64,000 nt of DNA from Phorcus lineatus (taxonomy: Eukaryota > Mollusca > Gastropoda > Trochida > Trochidae): positions 33,162,908 through 33,226,907 of the forward strand of contig OV121083.1 in NCBI GenBank assembly GCA_921293015.1, in the 5' to 3' direction. The translations under genes and the position numbers were made by a program. How positions within the stretch are numbered: position 1 is the stretch's first letter; each line of letters begins with the position of its first letter. Positions 1-11,150 of this stretch are shown piece after piece. The notes beneath the pieces are model-generated. The model was not told the origin of the DNA, made no database searches, and saw only the letters and a program-made list of their open reading frames with translations.

Positions 1-1029
1 TGAATAATCAATAAAGAAGTGTATTGTCATCCCTCTTCATCTATTATGTAAGTACCTTTTTTTAAAAAGACCCAATCAAAACAGTTAATTAGCACTACAA
101 CTTTCAGTCTATCAATTTTTGATTTTATCGATTCTGTTTTGTAAAACTACTCTTGAAATATCAAGTAATAGGTTTGTCTTACAGTTAATCTAACGCCATT
201 CTTGGACGTCTATATAGTTTATACCTACTGTAGTAGGCGGGTTTTCAGTTACAATTCCATTTGATCTATTTTGTAAAATTACATCGTTTTATTTGCAAGT
301 CTCAAATGTGTATGATGGCAATGTAGAGCGTCTATTAAAATCAAACAGATACTCGATATGAAATAAGATACAATGCAATTCTATACAATAATAGAATTAT
401 TGGAAATTTATGTAACTCTGCAACAAATGACATTGGCTAATTGCAACGAAACGTAAGCCTTGAACCATTAAACAGACTGGTTGGCGCACACACCATTTAC
501 ATATATCTCTGTTTCGCTTTTATGTTTCAAATAACCTTTCTTTAATTGGGAAAGAAATTTCACGGATTCAAGTTATAGCAAAACATTCTACGTTTTGATA
601 GCTGATTATGTCAAACTTTAGAGAATCAAGATTAAAAAGTACACTGAAATGCGATGTAAAAGTATGTTACAAGTTTAGATTTCAAGTTATCTGACGTTTT
701 CTCCAGCATCATGGCTGAAGTTTTCTGAGTACCATGCAGATGTTTAATGAGTTTCTAGTACCAAAGACATTTAATGCCTTGGTTTCCGATTTCCTTTACG
801 TATACAATTTACTTATTTCATTGTAAGTGGTTTCTTTTTCATAAAAAAATATTTTGATTAATCTTCAAATATGCGAGACTCTTTTGTTATGTTACAAGAG
901 CTTTTGCCATGTTTAATTTGATATCTTACTGAAAACACTCTGTTTTATCTAAGATTGTCTAATACCTTTCAGATATCTTGGCCTAACGAACATTTTATCT
1001 TATACGAATAATTTCTTACGCATGTCATG
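1..1029. other. AT-rich intergenic sequence, no gene seen
   Basis: No open reading frame of note, no splice-bounded coding stretch and no RNA gene were seen. The sequence is uniformly AT-rich. Isolated copies of the motif that forms the next array (AAAATGTTTTCT-like words) begin to appear after about 1,020. Confidence 0.6.
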
Positions 1030-2060
1030 CAAAATGTTTTCTGGTTCCTCTTCTTAAACTTTTCCGATTTTCTTTCATCTTGCAATTTGTTTCCAGATGT
1101 TTCTTACATTTTGAGAAATATTTTCTGATCTATTTCTCACAGTTCAAAACGTTTTCTATTCAATTCTTACCATTCTAAACGTTTACTAATTTATTTATCA
1201 CTTTTGAAAACGTTTTCTAATATATTTTCATTACAATTCAAAACTTTTTCTAAATTATTTCTCACCATTCAAAATGCTTTCTTATTTATTTTCATCACAA
1301 TTCAAAACTTTCTAAATTATTTCTCAAAATTATTTTTTTCTAATCAATGTCTCACCATTCAAAACAATTTGTAATCTATATCTCCTTGCAAAACTTTACT
1401 ATTTCTCACCATTTAAAACGTTTTCTAATATATTTCTCATAATGCAAAACTCCATCTTATCTATTTCTCACCATTTTTAATATTTCATTTTTATTTCTGA
1501 CCATTCAAAACGTTTTCATATATATTTCTCAACATTAATAACGTTTACTGATTCTCAATATCCAAATGTTTCTAACCTATTTCTCACCATTCAAAACGTA
1601 TAATAATCTACATCTCCATGCAAAACGTTTCTCAACATTGAAAACGTTTTATAATCTATTTACCACCACTCAATACTATTTCTCACCAGTCAAATATTTT
1701 TCAAATTATTTATCACCATGCAAAACGTTTATAATTCATATCGTCAAGTAAAACGTTTTGCAGTGAAATCTAACCATACAAAACATGTTCAATTCTTTCT
1801 ATCGCCATTCAAAAAGTTTACTAATTTATTTCTCACCAATCAGAACGGTTTTTAATTTATTTCTCACCATGCAAAACGTTTACTAATTTATTTCTCACCA
1901 TGCACAATTTTTTCAGGTCAATCTTAAACATCTTGAAATACGTTTTGAAAAACAAATCTTATGACGTTAAAACGTTTCGATTTATCTCCTATCAAGCAAA
2001 ACGTTTTCTGCACACTTTTATCTCTTTCTAAACGTTTTTGATTAATGTAAAATGTAAACG
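1030..2060. repeat. Degenerate ~32-bp minisatellite
   Basis: A unit close to TTTCTCACCATGCAAAACG followed by TTTACTAATTTA recurs about every 30-34 bases for roughly 1 kb, some 30 diverged copies. The most regular copies lie at about 1,855-1,910. The hallmark is a CACCATTCAAAACGTTTT-like core, often containing the palindrome AACGTT. Copies differ by substitutions and small indels, so the array is old. The short frames crossing it are repeat artefacts. Confidence 0.85.
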
Positions 2061-3065
2061 TACATCATAAACGTCTTTAAAATAAATCAACTTATTATTT
2101 TAATCTAGATTGTTGTATTTTGTAGTACCTTGAATATCGTACCGTGTCACTTGTGGTACAGTAGCTTGTTTATAAGTCCGGAAACACAAAGTTTAACCCA
2201 ATATTAATTTTCTGACCACCATACATTTATGATAACGTGTATGTAGTTGTCACACTACGAACATTTGATTATGATTTACTCAAGCTCAATATTTTATAAG
2301 GTATATAAGTTGTTAAACAGAGATTAAATGTCTTAACTGAGTATCCAAATCAATTTACGACCAAGGTCTGTCGTTGTTGAACAAGTGATTTCTTCGATTC
2401 ACAACAACAAAATTATACAAATTCATCACATTCATACACAGCCAAACACGAATACAATACTTGTATCTCAGTGTAAGTATGAAATATATGCTCCACATAA
2501 AAAACTTCTGTCCCGAGGTCCGCTGTATGAAAAAAATGATTGTCCCGTCACAAAGTAACGAGATAATATTACTTTTATTACTTATCTAAATTTACCGTAA
2601 TCTGAATGACCTTGTTTTATTAAGATCATTTCCCCATCACCCGACACGCTGTCAGTGTCAAGTCCCGCTAGTACGGACGTAGTGATTGCTTCACCCCGCT
2701 CTCCATTGAGGAAGGCACGTAGCTGATGGGCTAATTCTTGTGTCATGTTAGCCCAGGGTGGAGTCTGGGTACTCTATGACCTTACTTGGCCTCGTGGTCA
2801 GAGGTCATAGGTTATTTCTACCTTGAATTGAGCATTTATAACATTTTAGAAAGGTTACTTAAGTAAAATCTTACAACTTTCTTAATATATCAATTCTTCA
2901 AAAAATGCAAAATTTTAAAAGGAAACTTTGTCAGGCAATTTTGTTTCTTAAACATTAAATTAAAAAAATCCGCTTAGAACTTCAGTCTTAGAATTCGGAT
3001 TTTAAACTACGATAAATCTATAAAAAGAGTCAAAATATAGATAGTATTTTCTTCTGGATATGGTT
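2061..3065. other. Intergenic sequence with a GC-richer patch
   Basis: No gene is recognisable. A GC-richer patch at about 2,635-2,815 stands out from the AT-rich surroundings and contains the small imperfect inverted repeat TAGCCCAGGGTGGAGTCTGGGTA. It could be a worn repeat or a conserved element; the sequence alone does not decide. Confidence 0.4.
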
Positions 3066-3255
3066 TAAACATATTTATTTCAAGAAGAATTGGATTGGTA
3101 AACAAGCCATAGGCTTATGTGAATACCGCTCCAAGATACAAATGTGATATATGTCATGGTGATTTTACAATATATGTATATACAGAAACGACAGTTCATT
3201 ATAAATACAACAAACGCAATGAGTGCAAAAAATTGAAATATAATCAACCAATAAG

Positions 3256-5385
3256 TCATTTTGCAAATCTGCCTGTTAAATTTATAAATTCGTGCACTGA
3301 TGTTAAAAGTTCCATATTTTTGGTAGCGGAACAATTTATGTTTCCGAATAAAACTGATTTTACATCAAAACCTCTATGAAAGTAAAACATTTTGTGTCTT
3401 ATAGTGCTGTAAAGAGGACATATGAAGAAAAAGTGAGTTGAATCCTCATAACAATGGCCACAAGCACAAACGGGTGATTGTGATATGAATCTTTCATACT
3501 TGTGTGCATTTAAGTCGCTGCATTCAAGTCTTAGACGAGTATGTATTATTTGACAAAATCTGCTGCCATAATTTAGGTCAAAGTTACTGTATGTTTCACT
3601 ATCATGGAGGAGAGCATTTTTGAAAGTCAATAAAGATGGCGAATTTCTATGTTCTATCGGCAATGAGTTCCAAAGTTTAACAGCGTCAGGAAGGAAAGAT
3701 CTCGCATAGTTTACAGATTTACAATCTATAGTCTGGAGTTTCGAATCATCACGAAGATTGTAATCAACGACATCCGATATTTTAGGAGGTACCAAGTTGC
3801 TTAGATAGCTGGGTGTATTATGATTAACCATTTTATAGAACAACGTCATTTTATGAACGTATCGTCTATGACATAATGGTTTGCACTTTGTTTCTTTATA
3901 AATCTTATGATGGCTGGTGCCACGAACGGCACCACAGAAAGTTCTCAGTGCATCAAGATTAAGTTTTTCAAGCATATCCGCTTGCTGCTTTGAACAATTA
4001 TCCCATATATGACAACAGTAGTCGAAAACAGGTAGAATGAACTGTTTATATATGGTTTCCAACGTTTTCCGGTTTAATCGATATTTGAGGCTTCTAAGAC
4101 AATTTACCATCGGGGTTACCTTTTTAACAATGTCATGAATTTGATTACTCCAAGAACAATCATGTTGGAATATAAGGCCTAGGTGTTTATGGCTCTGAAC
4201 TGAGTCAATAACATTGTCATTAATGGTTAGATCTGGCATCTGAATTGGTTGTACTTTGCGGGTAAAACGAATCGATTCTGTCTTATTCGGATTGAATGTT
4301 ACTTGCCATTTTTCTGCCCATTCTGCAATTCGCTTCAAGTCGTCATTTATGTCTATGGCTGTTTCGTAGGGGTCATCAATAATCGCGTATAAAGATGTAT
4401 CATCCGCAAAAAGACGTATGTTGCTGTTTATACCCTCAACTATATCATTTATGTACATAATAAATAGGAGTGGTCCTAAAACTGAACCCTGGGGTACACC
4501 TGCAAGGACAGCTTTTTAATCCGACTGAAATCCATTAATTACAACACATTGTTTTCTATTGTCAAGATAACTCTCAAACCATTTTAATAAATCACCCTGT
4601 ATGCCATATCTTTGTAATTTATATATAATGCCTTTGTGCCAAACTTTGTCGAATGCTTTACTTACATCACAAAAAACAGCTTTGATCTCATTTCCTTTAT
4701 CTACTGCTCTAGCTATGAAATCATATAAATACGTCAGTTGATTAGCAGTAGAGTCTCCTGGGGTGAAACCAGACTGGAGATTTGAAAGTATGTCATTATC
4801 CCTGAAATAATTGAAAACATGTTTAAAAACACACTTTTCTAATACCTTTGCAAGGCAACTCGTAAGTGCAACCGGTCTGTAGTTAGAGCAATCATTAACG
4901 CTACCTTTCTTATAAATAGGGACGACAGACGCTTCTTTCCAAACTTGCGGAAAAATCTTTTTTGTAAGCGATAAATTAAAGATTTCTGAGAGGGGAGCGG
5001 CCAGTAATCTGGCATTCATTTTGAAGAACTTATTGCTTATACCGTCAGGACCAGTTGCTTTTGTCGTATCTAGTGATAAAAGTATAACCTGGACTTCATG
5101 TGTATTGAGAATCAACTCTCTTAAAGGATTATTAATGTTAGGAATATCTTCTTCAATATCTTTATCTGGATGAGAAACTTTGGTTTGATTTGTGAAATAT
5201 TCGTTCATCAGGTTTGCAATTTCTGTGCTATCGTCACACAATTTCTTGTCACAGAGAATTTGTGGAAACGATCTTAATGTAGTTTTGTTTTGATTAAAAC
5301 GTTTAATAAGACGCCACCATATTTTTGTACCATGTTTTTCGTTAATCAGTTTATCAATTTGTTCTGTATACAACTGTTTTGCCAT
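3256..5385 (-). pseudogene. LINE reverse transcriptase region, one in-frame stop
   Basis: A frame of about 710 codons interrupted once. Counting from 5,385, visible reverse transcriptase motifs are KATGPDGISNKFFK (109-122), SVVPIYKKGS then NYRPVALTS (153-175), FCDVSKAFDKVW with the first catalytic Asp (238-249), AGVPQGSVLGPLLF (295-308), LFADD with the catalytic Asp pair (325-329), and HLGLIF downstream. The TAA at 4,518-4,516 lies between QSD and KAVLAGVPQGS, inside an otherwise intact domain, so a single substitution would explain it. The C-terminus holds WNSLP and a CACGHC...FFFICP cluster typical of this LINE group. Position 5,385 is not the natural start; the true upstream linker is missing. 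The complementary frames at 3,119-3,379 and 5,290-5,592 are shadows. Confidence 0.9.
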
Positions 5386-6404
5386 TTGTTAGGTATGTGT
5401 TTATTGCAAAGATTTATCAAAGTATTATTCAGTTGGTCTGCTACTAGATTAACGTCTCGAGATGAAAGAATTTCATTGCAATCAAAGGAACTAATTTCGT
5501 TAGATATGGCATCGATGTCAGCTAATTCATACTCGTATATTTTTCTTTTGTACGTTACAGATTTCCTTACATTTTCTTTAAGAGTGACATAAACAGGACA
5601 ATGATCACTACATATGGGGTCAAGAACACCGGAATCTTGTACAAGGGCAACATGTGAAACAAAGATAAGATCGATCAGAGTACTCGAAGTAGGTGTAATC
5701 CTAGTAGGATCAGTAATGATTTGTGACAATCCATTCAATAGCCCAAGTTGTTCAATTCTGTTTGAATTTGTGTTTAGAACATCTTCATTAAAGTCACCAG
5801 TTACAATCGTAATCAAATCAAGATCAACGGCATTAGAGATGGATTCTTCTATTAAATCCCAATAAGCATCACTTTTGTCTGCTCTGTAAAATGTTCCAAT
5901 AATGTAAGAGCGTTTTTTACATCTACTTTTAACCCATAATGCTTCTAGACCATGTAGGTTTAAATTATTCATACACTCATAAATCAAATAATTTTTAATA
6001 TATACAGCCACTCCTCCACCCCTTGTATGTCTGTCTTTTCTAAGTGGTAAATGATAACCTGGTATTTCTATATCATTACTACCGATGCCTTTGTGTAACC
6101 ATGATTCTGTAATACAAATCACATCATAGGGTTCAAGTTCGGCTTGAATTATATCTAGCTTATCTCTTAAGCTACGTACATTTAAATGTATAATTTTAAG
6201 ATCAGAGGTATGCAATGGTCCTGGATTTGGGTGAACATCACCACAGATCAATAGAAGAAAGGTGATAAGCAAGGACACATGGCTGTTATAAATACATAAA
6301 ATTGAGAAATGATAACATTGTTTTCTAAATTTAAAGGCAGATTTGCTATGAAGATGACAAACAAAAGAACCCACCGCTTGTCTATATTGCACAATATCAA
6401 CCAT
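5346..6404 (-). pseudogene. LINE endonuclease region with N-terminal 2A-like motif
   Basis: From the ATG at 6,404-6,402 the frame runs 352 codons to a stop at 5,346. Residues about 37-54 are hydrophobic and lead straight into GDVHPNPGP (residues 55-63), which resembles the 2A ribosome-skipping signature D-V-E-x-N-P-G-P except that E is H. An exonuclease/endonuclease/phosphatase domain follows with its expected landmarks: HLNVRS (Asn75), ITESW (Glu100), TRGGGVA (~128-133), GDFNED (203-208), LIDLIF (Asp245) and SDHCPV (266-271). In the family this enzyme nicks target DNA to prime reverse transcription. The frame ends prematurely: a few codons after HIPNK it hits a stop where the linker to the reverse transcriptase should continue. 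An earlier non-ATG start is possible but unnecessary. Confidence 0.88.
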
Positions 6405-7500
6405 TGTCAAACAGTAATAAAGATATATCAAGGCGGTAGGGTTCGTACAATGAGCTAAAATGGCAAATGCAACTAATAAATGTTGTTAGTTCACACTCAT
6501 GTGGCATTACCTCATTTTCAAAATTGCAAAGTAATGAGACAAAATATACATTGCAGTCTGTGTTTTGAGAACAAAAACCATATATACACGAAAAAGTGGA
6601 CTTCAGAAAGAAGTCAACATTGAAGTGATTTAGAAAACTGAAAATAAAAAGAAGTAATAATAACAAGTTATGAGTGAGACATTTGGAGAAGTATATATAT
6701 AGTTGTAATAGGTGATGTTTTTATTGCGAATAGACTTATGGAATAGAGCAATGATTTAACTTACTGCCTAGAAAATAAGCATGAAATCATTAAGAATATT
6801 GTTATCTAATTGTGTTTTTGTTTAATTGTATCTGTTACGGTGTTTCATAGGACTTGCTGATGACATCTCATGTTCCGTGTTTAGCAAGATGCACGTGCAA
6901 AGACAGATATTCTGTATAGCAAGGACTTGTGTCGTGTTGGCAATGACAAGTGTAAAATGGATTGGGATTATTTTAACATTCGTAAGTACTTTAACTCTCT
7001 ATATATTATATGAATAGTGCATAAATTATTCTACAGTATGAGAATATATAGTATGATATTTGCTGTTTGGCTAATAATGTTTAAGGATGATAACGGTCCA
7101 TTATTTTGCGAGTTAAATATGTTAACATGTGTTTTATGGGGTACAGTAATAGGTGAGAAATTTACATATTGGAAGTAGCTTAAACAAACCACGTAATGCT
7201 TGAAGATATAGAGGTTCAGTCTTAAACATAATTAAAAGTTTAGAGCAAAAGAGGAAGTTAAATGACCACAAAAATTATAAACACAAATACTACATTCTTA
7301 TTCCAGTAATTCCCTCGTCTATATACAAAGGTATTGGTGTTCGTATATAATGTCTACGCTTTATACCATTTTGTCAAACTTATAAATAAATATACACGTG
7401 TAAATGACTGCTGTGCATATTCTATATTTTGCAAAACATGACATACAATCAAATTTCAATTTTAGATTGTACTAACACACAATTGAAAATCCATCAACTA
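6405..7500. other. AT-rich sequence, possibly LINE 5' leader then unique DNA
   Basis: Directly upstream (minus-strand sense) of the endonuclease start. The first few hundred bases may be the 5' untranslated leader of the LINE, but no promoter motif or duplicated target site was found to set a boundary. Nothing coding was recognised. Confidence 0.35.
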
Positions 7501-8085
7501 GTAGACAGTTTCAAACCCACATCATTCAATACACAATTACACACACACATACATTGATACCAAGATATACTCATTCATGTACATAAAGCTAACAATCTAT
7601 CATGAATAGCATAACAGAAAAATATTGCAGCAGTTTCAAATGACTTACCATGAAAGTACAATTCAGTAAAGCACATACATTTCATCAGTAGATATGTGTG
7701 TATGCAATAGACAGCTCACACCTCTTACATTCTTTCACATGGAGTTTTATACTATGTGCATGTAATACATTGTCGTTTTCGGCAAGCATACGTACTCACA
7801 TACATACATAAGTGCGTACATACATACGTGCATGCACATGTACATGTACATAAATACATATACAAATGCATATATAAAAATACATACGTCGATGGAAGAA
7901 TACACACACACATACCTTCGGACATGCGGACATACATACATACATACACACATACATACACACACACATACATATATACATACATACACATACATACGTA
8001 CATACACACATCCATATATATATATATATCCATGTATACCCATATACATACATACAAACATATTCTTTAATATACATACATCTGA
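7501..8085. repeat. CATA/CA compound microsatellite
   Basis: The densest part, about 7,790-8,080, is made of CATA and TACA tetranucleotide runs mixed with CACA and TATA runs. Sparser CA and CATA words start near 7,530. Because the motif is four bases long with few stops, several frames on both strands stay open for about 100 codons. These give low-complexity YVCM/HTYI peptides and are not genes. Confidence 0.9.
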
Positions 8086-8143
8086 CTTCTAAGCACAAAT
8101 TATGAGATCTTTTGATATTCTTTCCTATTTACAACACTCACGA

Positions 8144-8167
8144 TTCATGCATCAACGCATGCATGAA
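8144..8167. repeat. Perfect small palindrome TTCATGCAT...ATGCATGAA
   Basis: Nine-base arms around a six-base loop (CAACGC). It could form a short hairpin or a paired binding site. It lies just beyond the microsatellite in non-coding DNA. No function is implied by sequence alone. Confidence 0.5.
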
Positions 8168-8432
8168 ATGTGTTTTTACACATGATATATTAAGTCGATA
8201 CTCATGTTTACTGTGCATATTTTTTCCATCCATTCTTCGATTTGAGGTCATGAAAATTTGTATTTAGCGGACAGACACTTTTTTCATGTTAATTCACAAT
8301 AAATCTGTAACATCCGTATACCTTATCACCTGATCACTTGTGTGTACACATTGATCATACATATATCTGCATGTGTTTATATATTGTCACATACATGAAT
8401 ACACTTTTATGGGGACCATTTATGATAGTTTA

Positions 8433-9180
8433 TCAACTACTGTCTTGGCTTAGATTTATGGTCATCTTAAGTCTAGTTGAGTCACACACATCCTGAAATA
8501 TGGATTCATTTGAAACTTTCTTCAGAGAACCGTCTTTCAGTTTGATTAGGATAACCCCTCCTGTGACCCATGAGGACTCAACCCTCTTCTCAGCCACGAG
8601 GGATCTTGCCCTACGAGCAATGTTGGCTCTTATTTTAGTGAGATCTTCATTGATGAAGATTTTAGGCGACGTTGACTGGCCCTTCAGGCGAAACCTTTGC
8701 TTAAGAAGTTTCTGCTTTACAGAATTGTTAGTAAACCTGACTATAATGGGCCTCGCTCTCTCTTGGGGTTGAGGGGGGAACCTAAGGCACACGATGGCTC
8801 ACATCGAGATCCGCAGGTTTAAGTTCTACCCCTATCTGTTTGGCCAATTCAATGACAAGTTTATTTGAGTCTTCAGTCTCATGTTCTGGTAAACCCATGA
8901 TTCTTAAGTTGTTTGAGCGTGAGTGTTGTTCCAATCTATCTAAGGAGATAGCCATAGTGTCAATCTTTAGATCTTTTTCTGCTATAGTCTCCTTGAGACT
9001 CACAATTTCAGCTTGCAATAATTTATTCTGCTCGAGGACTTCATTCATTTCAGCTTTGATTGTAGGCATAATAGCATTTGCAACCGCACTACCTATTAAA
9101 TTTAAGGTCTCGGGTTTTTTTAGGGCTACCAATAGTTGGGATATAAACTGATTTGCCTCGTTATTTTCCGGCTCACTCAT
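8433..9180 (-). pseudogene. Retroelement ORF1-type protein, frameshifted
   Basis: From the ATG at 9,180 the frame gives about 132 residues: an acidic start (MSEPENNE), a heptad-rich coiled coil (about residues 43-86, AEMNEVLEQ...RLEQ), then SNNLRIMGLPE and SHRV. This is the arrangement of the RNA-binding ORF1 protein of many non-LTR elements. The sequence then shifts frame at a CCCCCC run near 8,770-8,785 and resumes as RPIIVRF...FINEDLTKIRANI...GGVILIKLKDGS down to the stop at 8,433, matching the C-terminal half of the same protein. ORF1 proteins coat the element RNA and act as nucleic-acid chaperones. A TGA at 9,319-9,321 closes the frame upstream. No endonuclease/reverse transcriptase follows directly; the nearest, in the same orientation, ends 2 kb away at 6,404. 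Confidence 0.8.
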
Positions 9181-9321
9181 ATTCGACAATTCGATTTGAG
9201 AATCAGAAGAGTCAAAATCAACACTGTCGTAACTCAAATTACAATACCTTTTGTTGTCACTGTCGGTTTCAGGGCTGGTAAAAACCTTCTTCTGGATATG
9301 TTTAATCTTGGTTGTCAATCA

Positions 9322-11150
9322 ACTGACAAAGCTAATCTCTTGCATCTCAAAGGACACACTTGATCAGGAAGCAAACAGTAGAGAAGTTGTATTAATCTTT
9401 ATGAAAGAAATCTCAATGAAAATGATACATTATTTCATCAAAGAAAAGGTACACGTGAGCGAAGGTTGTGAATTATTCCCCACGCCAAATCTTCACTGTA
9501 ATAATCTTTAAAGCATTGCAGCATACCGAAAACCCTTCTCTTGTTTGTTTGCATACATAAGTAAACGTATTCGTTGTGCATTTAGGGGTTCGTTTTACTC
9601 ATACATGCAAATTTACTCCGTAAACATATTTATGCGAAACTGTCAACTGCACGGGAAAAGATTATGACTGTCAGAACTTCTTACCAATAATAGTTATTGC
9701 AATCTAAGAACAAAAACACAAAGAACCGCTTTTCTTTCATCTTTTCTCATAAACAGTCAACGTCGGTTAAATGAATTCGCCTTATGACCATTAGTATGTA
9801 CAAAGCAATTTCCAATCTAGGACCGGTGATGACTCCCGGGTGACCAGAACTCCGCAAACCTGTTCACTCGTTAAACTGACCGCTAACTGTCCCCTCTTCA
9901 ATGATGTGACGATGTTTGATGTTCATAAATCAGGGGTTATCTCCCTTGTAATCAAATGGCCATTTATCTTCCCCAATAAAAATCTGAATTAATTGATTTA
10001 TAAGCATGTTGTACCGGTGAAAACATTTGAGAATTTTATGATGGTTAAACAATTGTAAAAGTAAGCATAGTGGTGGTTTGAAGATACACTTCATTGAATC
10101 GAGTATGGGATTAATAAACGTCTTCATTGGATATAACCTCTGTGCTTACAAGAGATGAAATCAAATAAACGTTATTCGACATCGCCTGAGAGACAAGGAT
10201 TGACATTTCAAAACTAAATATGTACAGCACTTTAAGGCACTTTACACCTTCAAATTAATTAATCTAAAATACATTTCAAATTAATCAAAGCAAATGTAAA
10301 GACGGGATGATCAGTTACCCGCGTGTAATGCAATTTGTGCAAAGGGGTGATGCAAACCAACATAAAGGAAGGAGGGCTCCTGTTACCTGCAAAGTTTGTT
10401 TTAAGTGATTGTTTAACAACGAGTCCTTCTCATGGTTTTATGTACTTATCTATATACAGGCCATTCAGAGTCCGCACACACACAGTGTGACACATGTGCC
10501 CTGAGCCCTTTTGTATTTTCAAAATATATAGATAAAATATAACAGATGTTGAACTTATGCAGTATAATTTGAATTTTCAAATGGACCTACGGAGGCTTAT
10601 TATATGGCAATAAACGGTTATACTATCTAATCCCCCCCCTACAACATAACAAACTGTCTAAACGTTTTGATAGACACTGTAAACAAGTAAAAAAAGGCTT
10701 TGGGGCTCAGGGACAGGGAAGGAATACCCTCTTCGTTCGTGTTTCAAAATGCTCCTACCCCGCCACTTATCGTAAAAGCACGACTGGTAGTGTGAGTCCA
10801 CTATCGACATTACTCGACCACAACAAGAGCGATGAAGAGTGTGACAGCCGCATGTCTGTTCAGTTAGAACACTAGTCGTCACGTACATAGTTTGTTTACT
10901 CCCATCTATTCTCCTGCCTGTTTACTCTGAAGACTACTATTGTTTCCGTAACGCGGACACCACCAGCCTCACGCCGGATACAACCCTTTCCTCCTACATC
11001 CAAACTGTTGACAATTTAAACCAAGCTCATTAAAATTCCAAAGCTCTTTTTAAAATAAGCCCAGTGCAATTAGAACTTATAGACAACTTTCAAAAGCCAC
11101 TATATATATTATATAGAGTTTGCATATTTTACTTACAAATAGCCAGTTTC
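9322..11150. other. Intergenic sequence, no gene seen
   Basis: Short chance frames only. Some GC-richer segments (about 9,820-9,900 and 10,680-10,990) occur, and a small imperfect hairpin TGTCTAAACGTTTTGATAGACA lies near 10,650-10,675. No RNA gene or coding exon was recognised. Confidence 0.5.

Larger units (their letters stand above)
3066..6404 (-). mobile_element. Non-LTR (LINE) retrotransposon, jockey/CR1-type, defective
   Basis: Reading the minus strand from 6,404 to 3,256 gives an apurinic-type endonuclease followed by a reverse transcriptase and a C-terminal Cys/His segment. This is the standard ORF2 order of the jockey superfamily (CR1, L2, Crack and relatives). After the last stop about 180 bases of 3' untranslated sequence run to an AATAAA signal (complement of TTTATT at 3,074-3,079). 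No long terminal repeats are present. Two lesions prevent expression of one polyprotein: a frameshift, probably with lost sequence, near 5,385-5,400, and a TAA at 4,516-4,518. The 5' end and target-site duplication were not found, so the outer limits are approximate. The good preservation of both enzyme domains implies a fairly recent insertion. Confidence 0.9.

Noticed and set aside
3119-3379. An 86-codon plus-strand frame
   Set aside because: Antisense shadow of the LINE C-terminus and 3' untranslated region.
7747-8098. Six overlapping frames of 86-104 codons on both strands
   Set aside because: All are translations of the CATA/CA microsatellite; a four-base motif with few stops keeps several frames open.
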